Positions 20,775-32,565 are shown, numbered from the stretch's first letter. The stretch is DNA of 64,000 nt from Anodontia alba (GCA_964016985.1 OZ024833.1:66666712-66730711), one strand, 5' to 3'. Translations and numbers: made by a program. Notes: generated from the letters alone by a model not told the origin.

Positions 20775-21130
20775 TTAATCTCCTTTATTTTTCGAAGTGG
20801 AGAATTTTTTCTTACACTTTGAATGACCTTCTTTTGTCATATAATCCACTTTAGAAAATAAACGCTCAAGTTTGATGTTGGCAAAGAAGCAATACTGATT
20901 TCAAGCCATTTTAGTGTCTGCAACCACCAACAATGACAATAAATCAACGTTAGATTTAGTCTGAACGTTCATTTCATTTGAAACTAGACTCAATAAGTAA
21001 GTCAGTGCTCAAGATATATATCTGTCTCAATAATGTTACAAAACAAGTCACTTTATTTCAGAGGATGAAGACGCCAACACGTCAGAAGTTTTACTTTCTA
21101 TAGAACCAATAGTCTTTGTTAAGTCTTTAC
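20775..21130. other. No recognisable feature
   Basis: AT-rich, no repeats or exons seen. Confidence 0.4.
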
Positions 21131-21147
21131 CACTCCCTGGGCTAATT

Positions 21148-21171
21148 CAGCAGACGACAAATTGACGGTAT

Positions 21172-21219
<48 letters not shown>

Positions 21220-21385
21220 TTTTTCTTTATAGAAAATAGACTTTGATTTGTCATACTAATTGTCTCCCTGGAAGACAATTTGCATGAAAAACCAAAGCCC
21301 AGGAGACAATTTGCATTAAATATCAAAGATTATTTTTCTGGGAAGAATAAGAAAAATAATTTCAGAATGTCGTCTGCTGAAATTT
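21148..21385. mobile_element. MITE family I with poly-T expansion
   Basis: ATTCAGCAGACGACAAATTG and ATGTCGTCTGCTGAA ends; a T-rich run of about 40 bases at 21181-21218 sits inside one arm. GACAATTTGCAT occurs twice, suggesting a partial internal duplication. Confidence 0.65.
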
Positions 21386-22047
21386 ACCTAGCATGCAGAG
21401 TGTAAAAGAATGTTTTTGTCTTGAACCAGAGGATATTGACAACTTGTTTTACTAATCTAGTCGTTGCTACAATATCTGCTCTTTTTTCCTCTCTTTTCTT
21501 TTCTTTCTTTCTTTCTTTCTTTTATTTTTTTCTTTCAAAAATTTATTCCGCGAAATAGAAGCACTACACCAGAATGAAGAAACGATCCATAAAACACATA
21601 AGAAACTGACTGATGCTTCGGCACGATGGCAGCATCCCTCAAGAATACAAAATAAAATCTTGGTCTGACCAATAGACAAGTTTATGAATATTTTTGCAAG
21701 TATAATTCCTCTTGTTATAAAATCGACAGACGGAGCCTCCTGAATTATTCCACTGCTTACAGAAAATCTTGTATTTCATTTTCATTACTGGCGAAATGAT
21801 ACGTCAGTAAGTTACACATTTGTTCGACAGTATAGTTTATCTCTAATATTTATTATGCCCAGCTGTTTAAAAGATATTTCCCATACAAGTTGTTTCACAA
21901 ATTGTCTCTCTAATATTATTGATCATCACAACAGATGAATTTACAACATCTTATAAAGCCAATACGATGAAATTACAAGCGCTCCTGATACAGTCCAAGA
22001 ATAGTACGAACAAAAGATTCCGATCCGCAATTCCAGGAAACGTACCT

Positions 22048-22226
22048 GTGCGCCCAGCGAAGATTCAGATCAGACTGCGCACTTGCGCAGTCTGATCAGA
22101 ATCTTCACTGGGCGCATTTCGGATGGCCAAGGACGCTAGGTTTATTCATGCAGACAACGAAGACTCTGATCAGACTGCGCGGATGCGCAGGCTGATCTGA
22201 GTCTTCGTTGGGCGAACATATCCGTA
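22048..22226 (+). mobile_element. MITE family B, best copy
   Basis: Two near-perfect hairpins: GCGCCCAGCGAAGATTCAGA with TCAGAATCTTCACTGGGCGC, then GACAACGAAGACTCTGATCA with GCTGATCTGAGTCTTCGTTG, joined by GGATGGCCAAGG. Confidence 0.85.
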
Positions 22227-22339
22227 GGTATGTTTTCTTGCGTTGCGGCTCATTTGCACAAAGCATTTTTATTACAATAAATTCCTAATTGAAACTTAAT
22301 TATTAAAGGCCGTAGCGTGTATATGTCATGCAAGTCTGT

Positions 22340-23895
22340 TTGTTGCTTATACAGAGATGGTGTAGATGGTGGAATTGTGACCATCGACTGAAATACTCCG
22401 TTCACCTAGCCTTCACTGGAAGCTTCAAGGCAGCGAAAGGAGAGATTTTGACCTTTGATACTCAAGTAGCTTAATTTACTCATTTAGTTGATTGCAAATA
22501 CAAACTTAAAGCTCACAGACACAATAGTTTCTAAACAGATAACAATTTCCATTTTTTCCCATATAAAAGCATATGCGACCAAATTTGACCTTGACGTAAA
22601 TTTGGTCAAGGTCAAGCTAGTCATCAGTTGAATAAACTACGATGTGTACCGGGACCCTAATACTACATACCAAATTTCAAGGCAATCGGTCAATTGGTTC
22701 CGGAGAAGAACGTTTTTGAAATAGTTTACCAGATACGGGCATGGCAGCCATACTTGTCATGTGACTAAACTCATATTAATAAAATTTTTATTTCCTTGTT
22801 CTTAAAAGATTTGTTATGAAATTTAATTACAAATTGTCAGTGATTTCTGAGAAAAACAAAATTTTAATTTTCATATCTGAATGATCTTTGTCCAAGGTCA
22901 ACGAATGACCTTGACCTTGAATACTCATGTAGTTTCATTTACTTATTTAACTACCTGCATCTACAAATTTTCAGATCACAGGCTGCAATACTTTCTGAAA
23001 AAAACACAGTTTTGACTTTTTCCCACACAAAAGCCTATGCGACCAAATTTGACCTTGGTCTAAAATAGGTCAAGGCCTTCCAGGGGTCATCATTTGAATA
23101 ATAAGCTTGAGTCTCCAATGCTACATACCAAGTTTCATGACAATCAACCCACTGGTTCCGAAGAAGAAGATTTTTAAAGGTTTTTGACGTTATATTGGTA
23201 TGGCGACCATATTGGTCATGTGACGAAACTCATATTAATCAATTTTCAATTTCTTATTCCTAAAAATTTTCATATGAAATTCGATAACAAACGGCTCAGT
23301 AGTTTCTGAGAAAAACAAGTTTTAATTTTCACATCTGAATGACCTTGGGCCAAGGTCAAGGAATGACCTTTACATTGAATACTCATGTAGTTTCATTTAC
23401 TGATTTAGTTCACTGCATCTACCAATTTTCAGAACACAGGCTGCAATAGTTTCTGAAAAATACAAGGTTTTGAGTTTTTCCCATACAAAAGTTTATGCGA
23501 ACAAATTTGACCTTAGCCTAAAATAGGTCGAGGTCATCCAGGTGCCATAATTTGAACAAACTATGATTGGCTCGAGTCCCCAATGCTACATACCAAATTT
23601 CATGACAATCGGCCGTATGGTTTGGGCATGACGGTCATCTTGGTCATTTGATCTGGGCCCGCGAACAAACTTTCGTTCCCCCCATCCCATGGATGCTCCA
23701 CATGAAATTTGACTTCAATTAGCCCAATGGTTTTAGAGACGAAGATGTTTGAAAATGTTGATAGACGACAGACTACAGACTACAAACGACAGATGACATA
23801 CAACAGACGACAGACGTCGACAACGTAGTCATACTATCAGCTCACCAGTGAGCCAAAGGCTCAGGTGAGCTAAAAACTAAAAGGCTCAGGTGAGC
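22340..23895 (+). repeat. Composite repeat with about 455-bp tandem units
   Basis: Units start near 22465, 22921 and 23381. Each repeats CGACCAAATTTGACCTTG, AGGTCAAGG, TACATACCAAATTTCA, TGGTTCCG.AGAAGA, GGTCATGTGAC and AAACTCATATTAAT. The element ends with GAGCCAAAGGCTCAGGTGAG followed by a duplicated AAGGCTCAGGTGAGCTAAAA, which looks like a slipped retroelement or SINE-type 3' end. No conserved frame. Confidence 0.7.
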
Positions 23896-24097
23896 TAAAA
23901 ACTAACCAGACACCTCCTATATAGGAAAAGAACCTGTCCAAAGAGTTGAGGTAAAAGAGTCGACTCGGCATTAATGGGTTAAATTTTAAGTTTTAATCCA
24001 TTTTCATCCATTTATTTCAACACAAACTTGACTATACTGTTCTGTCGTTTTGAAAGAAGCAAAGATGTTGTGTAGCACTGTGTGGTGCCATATCTAC

Positions 24098-24215
24098 CCT
24101 AACTATTTAGACAGACAAGATAAACCTGAGCGGTGTAACTCAGATCAGAGGATTCATCCGATCAGGGTCTATGCAGTTTGTCACCCATCCAACAATTTTA
24201 GACAAACCAACACGT
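24098..24215 (+). mobile_element. MITE family O, decayed
   Basis: CTACCCTAACTATTTAGACA, AACTCAGATCAGAGGATTC and GATCAGGGTCTATGCAG. Confidence 0.4.
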
Positions 24216-24320
24216 GATAAAATAGATTTCACACAGGCTTCCGGTAAAACGTATCACCGGACTTCAACATGGTGCAGAGTGTACATTTATTTCCTTTGGA
24301 ATCATTGAACCTATTCTTGT

Positions 24321-24674
24321 TACAGTCGAACCTCGATGGCACGAACACCGATGGCTCGTTTACCATGGCAAATTCGAACTCGTTTTTGAGTCCCTACGAA
24401 AGTCTTCCGATAGCTCAAGAAAACAAATATTTAAGGAAATTTTAGCGTGAAATTGTATGTTGTGTGTACTCACTAGAATCGCCTCTTCGAGGCGATTCTA
24501 ATGAGTACACTCAACATACAATCACTGTGTAGAAAATCGAAAAGGTTTCCCTAAATTATCGCTATTTGCTTCCTGAACTGGTGCCATGATTAACCCTCAG
24601 TGGCTCGAACTACCCATGTCTCGAACGAATTTCCATGGTCCCAAAGATGTTCGAGCCATTGAGGTTCGACTGTA
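24321..24674 (+). mobile_element. pogo-like MITE, family E, intact
   Basis: TACAGTCGAACCTCGATGGC at the left, GAGCCATTGAGGTTCGACTG at the right, TA on both edges. The cassette hairpin at about 24453-24520 carries GTACTCACTAGAATCGCCTC. Confidence 0.88.
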
Positions 24675-24930
24675 CTTTGAAAATCGAATACCGCTTAAGC
24701 TGTCGCTAAGGGACGCATGCAGCCTCGCAAGTGCATTGCTGTATATGATTATACTTAATAACACCAAGTTTCATTCTTTTGTGTGTTCTTCGTTTCCAAT
24801 GTCAACCTTTTAGATTTTTTTATTTTTTTAGATTTTCATTCTTAATGCTTTAGGGCAAGATGTTAAGGAGTTAAGATGTCCCAATATTTGGAAGATTGAG
24901 CTGGTACACAGCATTTCCTACAAGATTGCA

Positions 24931-25102
24931 TGTGCGCCCAGCGAAGACTCAGATCAGCCTGCGCATCCACGCAGTCTGACCAGAGTCTTCGCAGGGCCCT
25001 ATATGTATAGCCAAGGATCCAAAGCGTCTTCAGATGGACAGCGAAGACTCTGATCAGCGTGCGCGGAAGCCGAGGCTGATCTGAGTCTTCACTGGGCGCA
25101 CA
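24931..25102 (+). mobile_element. MITE family B
   Basis: GCGCCCAGCGAAGACTCAGA to CCAGAGTCTTCGCAGGGC; linker ATAGCCAAGGATC; second hairpin GACAGCGAAGACTCTGATCA to GCTGATCTGAGTCTTCACTG. Confidence 0.8.
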
Positions 25103-25337
25103 GGCTATCTCGGCTCAAATTTCTTTCGTAGACAGTATTTTCCTGTGTGAACTTTTGTCTTCCGCATTGAACAAACTTGATAGAGTCTTTTAAAATGTTA
25201 ATGTTACAGTCTAGTTTGCAAATTAGTTTCATTTCTAAATTTCCAAGGGAACTGCAATAAGTTTCACTTCTGGCATTCTTCAAGTACAACTGCATCTCTT
25301 CAAACAAAAAAGGAACTTTTAAAGTACATGTTCGGAT

Positions 25338-25470
25338 AGCGAAAAGTCAGATCAGCCTGCCCATCGTCGCCTTTCTCAAATATATTTTGTTTTTGTAGAC
25401 CGCTGGTGAATGATCTGATTAATCCGCATGGATGCACAGGCCAGCCTTGGGCCGTCGCCCAGTGCATATT
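25338..25470 (+). mobile_element. MITE family B, diverged
   Basis: GATAGCGAAAAGTCAGATCA and CCGCATGGATGCACAGGCC mark the two ends; the middle has diverged. Confidence 0.4.
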
Positions 25471-25501
25471 CCTTAAGGAGAAATCATGCACATTCAAGGT
25501 A

Positions 25502-25700
25502 GGCAACTCTGTCTAAAATTGTTTTGCTTTCCTTTTGAAAAGGGATCTACCCTAAAAGGAAAGAATTTGCTCCCAAAGGGAGCAAATTCTTTTCTTTTCG
25601 CGTAGACCCCTTTCTTTTAGAGTAGACCCCTTTTCAAAAGGGGCATGCTGCGCAGGTAAGCAAACAGGAAGCTACAAATGTTGTCTCTCTTGTAACAATG
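25502..25700. mobile_element. MITE family H
   Basis: GAAAAGGGATCTACCC and AAAGGAAAGAATTTGCTCCC meet GGGAGCAAATTCTTTTC; the right arm is duplicated (CGTAGACCCCTTTC then AGTAGACCCCTTTTC). Confidence 0.75.
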
Positions 25701-26149
25701 GCAGAAAACCAAGTTTATCCAACTAAGTCTAGTTCCAACTGAGTCTAGTTTTCGCCAATGCTTATATTTGTCACGCAAAAGAGTGCTTTTTAAAGCTTAG
25801 CATGAACGGTAAAGATCCAGGTTAGCCAACAAAAACTACACAGTCCGATTCGGGCCATTTTTGTAATTTGATGAATTTTTTACAGTCACAAGTAGTTCTG
25901 TAAGCGAAAAATGAAGATCAGTCTGCACAGGATAATCGTGGTTGTCGCTCTCCGCGCATGCTTAGAAGTCACGTTTTCGCTTGATGTTTACTATGTCGAG
26001 TGCACTTTGCTACATCTTCTGAGATACGTATACGAAAATAAACCTGTTTTTCTATAAATCATTGAATGCAAGTTGATTAAAAGCTGCGAAGGCTTAGATT
26101 TCCATTTATTTCGCATTGTTCTTCCGGGAACTAAATGGATGGCTGCATA

Positions 26150-26310
26150 CCGTGTTTCTCCTAATTATAGGGTTTTTCATGCATTAACATTCTCCATGTC
26201 CCGAGGGAGGTGTTGAAAACCGAGGCCTGGCGAATGTAAATGCATTGAAAAACCATGTTTGATCGCTATTATTGCATAAAAAGTGAAACATTTGCTACAA
26301 TTCGCGTTAT
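26150..26310. repeat. Imperfect palindrome, partner at 54190
   Basis: GGTTTTTCATGCATTAACAT and AATGCATTGAAAAACCATG are inverted around CCCGAGGGAGG. The block at 54195-54345 has the same outline, so this is a repeat family. Confidence 0.45.
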
Positions 26311-26689
26311 TTCTTGCACTATTTGTCTGCCTTTTCAATGTTGTCTCGCGAACGCAACTTCCACGGACTATGCTCGTTCTAGGGCCGGGCAGTATACATC
26401 TCGTGACGGAAGCAATACTTTGGCCCCGGTACAGGCATAATGAAAGTTGCGTTGCCTTGCATTAACGGCGCGTGAATTGCCATGTTAATACACGGCTTTT
26501 CGCCGGTTAATGCACGGCTGTTAATAATGTGCGGCACTGCCTTTTATGCAATAATATTCGATTAGACAGGCATAAGCAAACAGTGTTGAACTAATTCAAA
26601 CTGCTTGTCTACGCTGTTTGCCGTTTTTAGTTTTAGATTTTCTAAGAGCTCAACTACAACAGTCATCCGTAGAATGTATTAAAGGGACT

Positions 26690-26845
26690 GCATACAATTG
26701 TTAGATTTTTGTCATTCTTACTAAGGAGGTAAACTTTATGATTATCTATTTGTTTTTTGCACATATATCCGCTTTTTGAAAAGGCGTCTACTCTAAAAGG
26801 AAAGAATTTGGCGTGAGGGGGGGGGGGGGGGTGGGGGGGCGTTGA
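26690..26845 (+). mobile_element. MITE family H left half plus G tract
   Basis: GAAAAGGCGTCTACTC then AAAGGAAAGAATTTG stop at a G-rich tract (26815-26838) of more than 20 guanines. Confidence 0.55.
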
Positions 26846-27530
26846 GGTGGTTTACTGTTTTCCGGTTGTCTATCTGTATGTCCGTCCGTCTCACAGTCCA
26901 TCCGTCCATTATGTTTTGGTTTCTGCTTCTTAATTATCTTGCTAAACAATTTAAGGAATCTTATTATATTTTGCATAAATGTTGATATTAATGATATATT
27001 GCTGTTACAGAAAAAATAAAGGCCTAGGGGTTAAATCCTTTGCAGTTATTTCCCTTTGTTATTCTAGACATCAGTCCATTATGTTTTAGGATCTGCTTCT
27101 TATCTTGTGAAATGTTTTCAGGAATCGCTTCATATTTGCATAGTTGTTGATATTGATGAGATAAGGGCCTAGGGGTTACTTCCTTAGTTTTTTCCCCTTT
27201 GTTATTCTTTCCAAGTCACCAAATCTGCAAAATGCTGAAAAAAGTTAGTGACACAGGCCTGGCTTTCTGCTCTCAGACTACATTTTACAAATAAAGTATA
27301 CTGTTTAAGTGTATGGGCGACTTATGCGTGCAAGTTTTCGTCCGTTCGTTCGTCTGTAAGTTCGTTCGTCCATGTACTTACGTCTACCCTAGCGTCCACC
27401 TTAGCGTCCACCTTAGCGACCACCCGAGTGTTTACCATAAATCGAGGGTTGATCGCAAGAAGATGGTTGTTTTTCCCAATACTTAATCTCCTCACCATGA
27501 AGGCGTTATGAAGATTACAACAATTCTTTC
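26846..27530. other. Mostly unassigned; short duplications
   Basis: GTCCATTATGTTTT, CTGCTTCTTA.TCTTG and GGCCTAGGGGTTA each occur twice, about 150 bases apart (26900-27040, 27070-27180). CGTCCACCTTAGCG is repeated near 27390. No exon seen. Confidence 0.4.
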
Positions 27531-27532
27531 TG

Positions 27533-27597
27533 TAAACAATAGAAATTTAGGTGCCATTGCTCGTATGAGCAATGGCACCTAAATTTGCATTGTTTAT
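27533..27597. repeat. Strong hairpin
   Basis: AATTTAGGTGCCATTGCTC and GAGCAATGGCACCTAAATT flank a four-base loop, with AAACAAT and ATTGTTT outside: about 27 paired positions in 65 bases. Confidence 0.75.
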
Positions 27598-27599
27598 AA

Positions 27600-28110
27600 A
27601 GGGGTCAAAGCTGCCCCTAAACAAGTGTTTCAAAAATATGTTCACTACAGTCTTGCGCTCAACCCTCGAATTGAAGTCTACAGACTGTAAAACAGTTACT
27701 TTCACTTCACTGAGCTAAACAAGGATGACAACTCTCACTCTTCTGGTGTTCGTTTTCATATTTAGTACACATGTGCGACATCAGATGGAACGCAGTTCTA
27801 TTATTGAATTTCAGCGTAAATCTCATTCAGTTCTAGAGACCTTTAGAATTTCAGGCAACCGTCTCATCGGTATTCTGATTGCTTTGATTTATTGACGGTA
27901 AGTATATAGGTACGGCGTCCAGCAAGAGCATAATAACGATACGGGTACTATTTTCAGCAGTAGGAGGGTTAATAAAAATTCATTACTTTGTCACCTACCA
28001 GACAATTATTCCCTGATGTTCTAACAAACAGCAAGACCAACAAAGGACCTAAGTGGTACAAAATCTAATTTATGGAGAGCAAATCTAATTGCATCGAAAT
28101 ATGATAAATG
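27600..28110. other. No recognisable feature
   Basis: No repeats or exon-like frames seen. Confidence 0.4.
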
Positions 28111-28202
28111 TACCTCCGGACACGTACGTCCATCGAAGACTCAGATCAGTGTGCATTTGCATATCAGCGCAATCTATCAGAGTCTTCGCTGGGAGCTTTT
28201 TA

Positions 28203-29426
28203 CGAGGGTCGTGCAAAAAGTTCTGTCACTAATAGACTTCCCTGGTTTTAATCCAGATATATTTTAAAATGCTTCACTGCACTTGAATGGTGTGTTGAAT
28301 AGCTAACAATACCCGTTTATTTCGTGCAAATTGCTTTCCAACTGACCGAGTTATTTCAAATTGAAATAGATGCAGTCATATACACTGACCAATTTTCTTG
28401 CTACATTGGAACATGGACCAGAAGACTGAAATTCGTAACTATATTAAATGCCGCATTAGGCTTAATATAGATTCAAAGGAGATATTTAATTAATTGTGTG
28501 GTATATATGGACCTCAGACCATTTCAATGCGCACAGATTGTGGTCAAACAGGATGCGCGAGTGTCTGTCAAAAATATAGCTAGTTGTACTGGCATATCAG
28601 AAGGCAGTGTGCAAACAATTCTGAAAAAAAACGTTTGGACCTGAGAAGGGTTTGCGCTAGGTGGGTACCTCATTTGCTCACTGAGGAGCAAAAGACACAA
28701 CGCCTTAAATGTGCCCGGGAGCTTTTGAAAACATACAAAGGCTGTAATATTCGAGTTATTTCTAACTTGCTAACAGGTGATGAAACCTTGGCGCACATGT
28801 TTGAGCCACAAAGAAGGATTGATAATAAGCAATGGAAGCGAAAAGATCAAAACCGCCCATGTATTGCCAAGAGACCCATAAGTTCGAAAAAGATGTTTTT
28901 TTTAATTCAAGTGGGCCAGTCATTCAAGTGCCTTGTCCATCTGGTCTCACAGTCACTGGCCGATTCTACAAGAATTCTGTACTGAAGAAAGTGAAAGAGT
29001 TTTACAATAAGAAACGACCAGGCAAAGGATGGTCAGGGGTTCACCTTTTACATGACAACGCCTCCTCTCATAAGTGTGCGGTTGTTAAGTCTTTTTTGGC
29101 TTCTGAAAAGGTGGAAGTTTTAAACCATCCACCTTATTCACCTGACCTGAGTCCCTGTGACGTCTTTTTATTTCCAAGGCTTAATAAAATGCTTTCTGGA
29201 AATAAGTATACGTCTAGAAGTTCTCTTGGCAGCGCTATTTATCAGTGTCTCCAACAGATACTATAAGAAGACTATTTATCTGCTTTTCGCGACTGGGTAA
29301 AAAGGTTACAAAAATATGTTTCAATAAAGGGGGAATATTTTGAAGGTTTGTAATAAAAATATGTTTGATAAAACGTAGCACTGAAGTAATCCGAACCCAG
29401 TGACAAAACTTTTTGCAGGACCCTCG
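28203..29426 (+). mobile_element. mariner element with 28-bp TIRs
   Basis: 1224 bp. Left end CGAGGGTCGTGCAAAAAGTT and the inverted right end CGAGGGTCCTGCAAAAAGTT agree at 26 of 28 positions across the full TIR. TA lies on both sides (28201-28202, 29427-29428). Size, TA target and a DD34D transposase define mariner. It encodes a broken transposase, so this copy is non-autonomous. Confidence 0.93.
28413..29266 (+). pseudogene. mariner transposase (DD34D), broken
   Basis: Starts at ATG 28413 (MDQKTEIRNYIK, the usual N-terminus). An in-frame TAA at 28491 follows. A segment matching the linker between the two helix-turn-helix units appears deleted. The second helix-turn-helix reads QDARVSVKNIASCTGISEG. 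Two frame changes fall in homopolymers: an A8 run at 28624 and a T8 run near 28894. Family signatures survive: RWVPHLLTEEQK, TGDETL (normally TGDETW), HDNASSHK and HPPYSPDLSPCD. The three catalytic Asp residues are present, the last two separated by 34 residues. About 284 codons remain against roughly 345 in full proteins. A dead copy in this assembly. Confidence 0.92.
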
Positions 29427-29584
29427 TAGATAGCCAAGGATTCTTAATTTCTTCAGGCTGAGAGCAAAGACTGATCTGACTGTGCGGATGCGAACTCTAA
29501 TCGGAATACCCAATGTGCGAAAGTAGATATATTTTTCCACGCTGTAGCCCATGTCTCTCATTCACTGCCCTTGCCTATATCGAC

Positions 29585-29720
29585 GACATATTGGTGTACG
29601 TCGCTTTAAATACGGGTCGTACGCACCGACACTTCTGTATGCCTGTGAGACGTGGCCGGACTACCAAGGTCATGTTAGAGGGCAATTGGTCTATAATAAA
29701 CTCATATTTAGCACATGTTT
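29585..29720 (+). pseudogene. Possible LINE reverse-transcriptase fragment
   Basis: One frame reads APTLLYACETWPDYQGHVR, close to the PTLLYACETW..Y..H motif found after the reverse-transcriptase domain in RTE-like and related non-LTR retrotransposons. Nothing around it extends the match, so it is a short relic at most. Another frame holds YIDDILVY, which I discount. Confidence 0.35.
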
Positions 29721-29984
29721 GACCAGTGGCAGGCCTTTCAAAGCAGGGTTTGGCCATCTACGAACATACAAACACATTAGCACTGCAATGGATACCCTTT
29801 TCAGAACTTTTGTACAGGAACATTGTCTTGTCAATTGACCGTAGACCAACTGACCAAGCAGCACGCGTAGTTAGGTTCTGTGCACAAGCAATGTCTATTA
29901 ATAATTCTTGTATAAACAAAAAAGTAACGGCGTTACTTCAGTTTATTAATCGCGTTATCAGAAAACCAGTCTCTTGTTATATGC

Positions 29985-30140
29985 GAACTGCGCATGCTCA
30001 GACAAGACTGTGCATGCTCAGACAAGACTGTGTGTTCGCTAATACCATATTTGAATCTTGTATATTTTAAACAGCGAGCATGTGTATCAGCACACATTGC
30101 GCATGCGCACAGTCTGGTCTGAGCATGCACAGTTGGCGGT
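29985..30140. repeat. Inverted repeat
   Basis: TGTGCATGCTCAGACAAGAC (twice, directly repeated) pairs with GTCTGGTCTGAGCATGCACA about 90 bases downstream. Confidence 0.6.
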
Positions 30141-30343
30141 TCTGTCGTGATACGGACCATTTCTTCTCAGATGAAGATGAAGAAGGAAACAATAGACAGT
30201 TTATTTTCTCCTTCCTTGAATTCAGATCCTTAAAAGATAATAGGATTTGTCATCGTCTCATTGATTTTTGTCTCAGAGAATTTAATTAAGTAGCTGTCTT
30301 ATTTAAAGAATCGTTTCTCATACTTACGATATGTACATTTAAA

Positions 30344-30450
30344 CCCAGCTAGCATTCTACGTAAATCTACATCGGGCCGTCATCGGCCCGTCAGCTACCC
30401 TGACGGGCCGATGACGGCCCGATATAGATTTACGTAGAATGCTGACTGGG
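30344..30450 (+). mobile_element. 107-bp palindromic MITE, family C (copy 2)
   Basis: CCCAGCTAGCATTCTACG to GTAGAATGCTGACTGGG; exactly 107 bp; flanks AA on both sides. Confidence 0.9.
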
Positions 30451-30491
30451 AAGCTACCTACAATGTCCAATCTATACAAACTTGTGTTTAT

Positions 30492-30675
30492 GTACAGTCA
30501 AACTTCACTGTCTTGAATTTCTTTGAAATTTCGTTCCATACATGGGTAGTTCGGGACACTGAGGGTTAATCATAGAGCCTATCAGTAGGCAAATGGGGAT
30601 AATTTAGAGATGTATTTTAGATCTTCTATTAAATAATGGCATGTTAAGTGTACTCACTATTATCGCCTCGGTATA
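30492..30675 (-). mobile_element. pogo-like MITE family E, left part
   Basis: TACAGTCAAACTTCACTGTC, ACATGGGTAGTTCG and GAGGGTTAATCAT; breaks off at the cassette (TACTCACTATTATCGCCTC). Confidence 0.6.
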
Positions 30676-30689
30676 CACTTGACGTCTGT

Positions 30690-31470
30690 GCCAATTTGGC
30701 CACTTTTAGTTTTCAAGGCATCACGTGTCTTTGAGATATGATTCGACAGTACAGTGTTGCCTCAGTAGCTGCTAAAGTTCACCTCATCTTGCGCTATCAG
30801 GAATCAGGGACAAACTTATTTTTACAAACTCAAGTTCATCGCATCTTGCGCTATCAGGAATCAGGGACTAACTTATTTTCACAAACTCATAAGTAATTGA
30901 CTATATAACACCGAATACGTTATACCTCGTTATCCAGTACGTCTCCAAGCCTATGGTATCCGCATAACATTTGTGCAAGCAAAACACCTTTTTGTTTGAC
31001 GAGTCAAGGAAATCTGTGTCATTTTGGAAATCAGACAAATAATACAAAGCCATTATTTGTCTGTAGCCTGTCCACTAATTTTCTTTACTGGCCATTCTTT
31101 GATTACATTAACGGATCTACGATTTTATGCTAGTCCTGTTTAGCAATTACATCTTTGATTATGGGCAATCAATTTTCTAAATGTGCTGCGCGAAGACAAA
31201 GGAATGCATCTTATGGCATACGAAATACGCAGGCCAGATCAGACTGCGCAGAAGCAATATAGCCTACGTATTCATATCATTGAATTTACAAAATTGGTGT
31301 ATAGCAAAAGGCATACTGACAAAAGTGAGTGAATGCGCATTAGACTTAGATCTTCATTCCTCTGTTATGTTGTTTAGGTTCCTTTCTAACTTAACATGAC
31401 TCATAATATTATAGTAATATTTTCGGTTTATTGGGTCTAAATATTCACAAGCAAATCGGAATCAAAATGA
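30690..31470. other. Mostly unassigned; one local duplication
   Basis: TTCATCGCATCTTGCGC, TATCAGGAATCAGGGAC and AACTTATTTT.ACAAACTCA occur twice in tandem (30780-30890, about 53-base period). Otherwise nothing seen. Confidence 0.45.
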
Positions 31471-31474
31471 CACT

Positions 31475-31835
31475 GCAGTCGAACTTCAATGGCTCGAACA
31501 TCTTTGGGACCATGGAGACTTGCTCGAGACATGGGTAGTTCGAGCCACTGAGGGTTAATCATGGCGCCAGGTCAGGAAACAAATCGTGATAATTTAGAAA
31601 AGTCTTTTCGATCTTCTATACGATAAGGGTATGTTGAGTGTACTCGATAGAATCGCCTCGATGAGGCGATTCTGATGAGTACACACAGCATACAATTTAT
31701 GATAAAATAAGAAAATTTCCTTAAATACTTTTTTTTCTGGAGCTATCGGAAGAATTTCGTAGGGACTCAAAAATGAGTTCGAATCAGCCATGGTAAACGA
31801 GCCATCGGTGTTCGAGCCATTAAGGTTCGACTATA
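31475..31835 (-). mobile_element. pogo-like MITE, family E, intact
   Basis: GCAGTCGAACTTCAATGGC at the left and CATTAAGGTTCGACTATA at the right; cassette hairpin at about 31627-31694 (GAATCGCCTCGATGAGGCG). Confidence 0.85.
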
Positions 31836-31884
31836 TTCACAGAAGAAAAAGAAACTGCCACTGCCGTATCTAACTTAAGTACTG

Positions 31885-32010
31885 GTACAGAAAATCCTAG
31901 GCAAACTGTGTAAACCCAGATCAGCCCCACAGAACGTCAAATCAACGTATACACTGCTTGCCATTCGTTCTGCATATGATAGACACATCGTCAGGTGATA
32001 AAGTAGACGT
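31885..32010 (+). mobile_element. MITE family O, decayed
   Basis: GGCAAACTGTGTAAACCCAG, ATCAGCCCCACAGAACG and GTATACACTGCTTGCC. Confidence 0.35.
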
Positions 32011-32231
32011 TGTGACCATTTAGCCTATTCCGGGATTTATTAAAATTTACATTACGGTCACTGATGGGGTCTAATTGGTCGAAATTAGCCAGTCTGGCCC
32101 AGAAAACTTGACAGTTCATTTATTTTTAGTTATGCTAGTGCGTTCATTCGTCTCAGTGGTAATTCCTTTTAGAATCAATTGTTCAAAATTTACCAGTATG
32201 GTAAGAAATTAAAGTGTCCTAATATTTATGG

Positions 32232-32565
32232 TACAGTCGAGTCTCGTTATCTCGACCGCTTATTTCGAATAACCGCTTATCTCGATGTGAAAATCTGGTC
32301 CCTGTTTAAACATGAAAATCTAACGACATGTAACAAGATATAGTGGAAAAGAGGAGAAATTGCGCCTGAGGAGCAATTTCTCATCTTTTCCACAATATTT
32401 TCAATATATCTTTAACTTCATTGGTCAAATTACATATTCATTTGTGAAATGTGGTTGTTCCATTTATTTTTCGTCCTTAAACCTGTAAATCCGATATGAC
32501 AAGGTTCGGATATCTCGAAGTATTTCATAGAGTCCCTTGGACCGAGATAACGAGAGTCGACTGTA
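32232..32565 (+). mobile_element. pogo-like MITE, family F
   Basis: TACAGTCGAGTCTCGTTATC and ACGAGAGTCGACTGTA on TA; hairpin AGAGGAGAAATTGCGCC and GAGCAATTTCTC. Confidence 0.85.

Larger units (their letters stand above)
28124..29520 (+). mobile_element. MITE family B split by the mariner element
   Basis: ATCGAAGACTCAGATCAG to CAGAGTCTTCGCTGGGAGC lies before 28200. GATAGCCAAGGATTC and GCAAAGACTGATCTGAC resume at 29429, exactly where the B linker continues in other copies. Confidence 0.7.

Noticed and set aside
29551..29600. YIDDILVY as an LTR-retrotransposon reverse-transcriptase active site
   Set aside because: No neighbouring reverse-transcriptase motifs in that frame; a different frame over the same bases gives the better LINE-like match.
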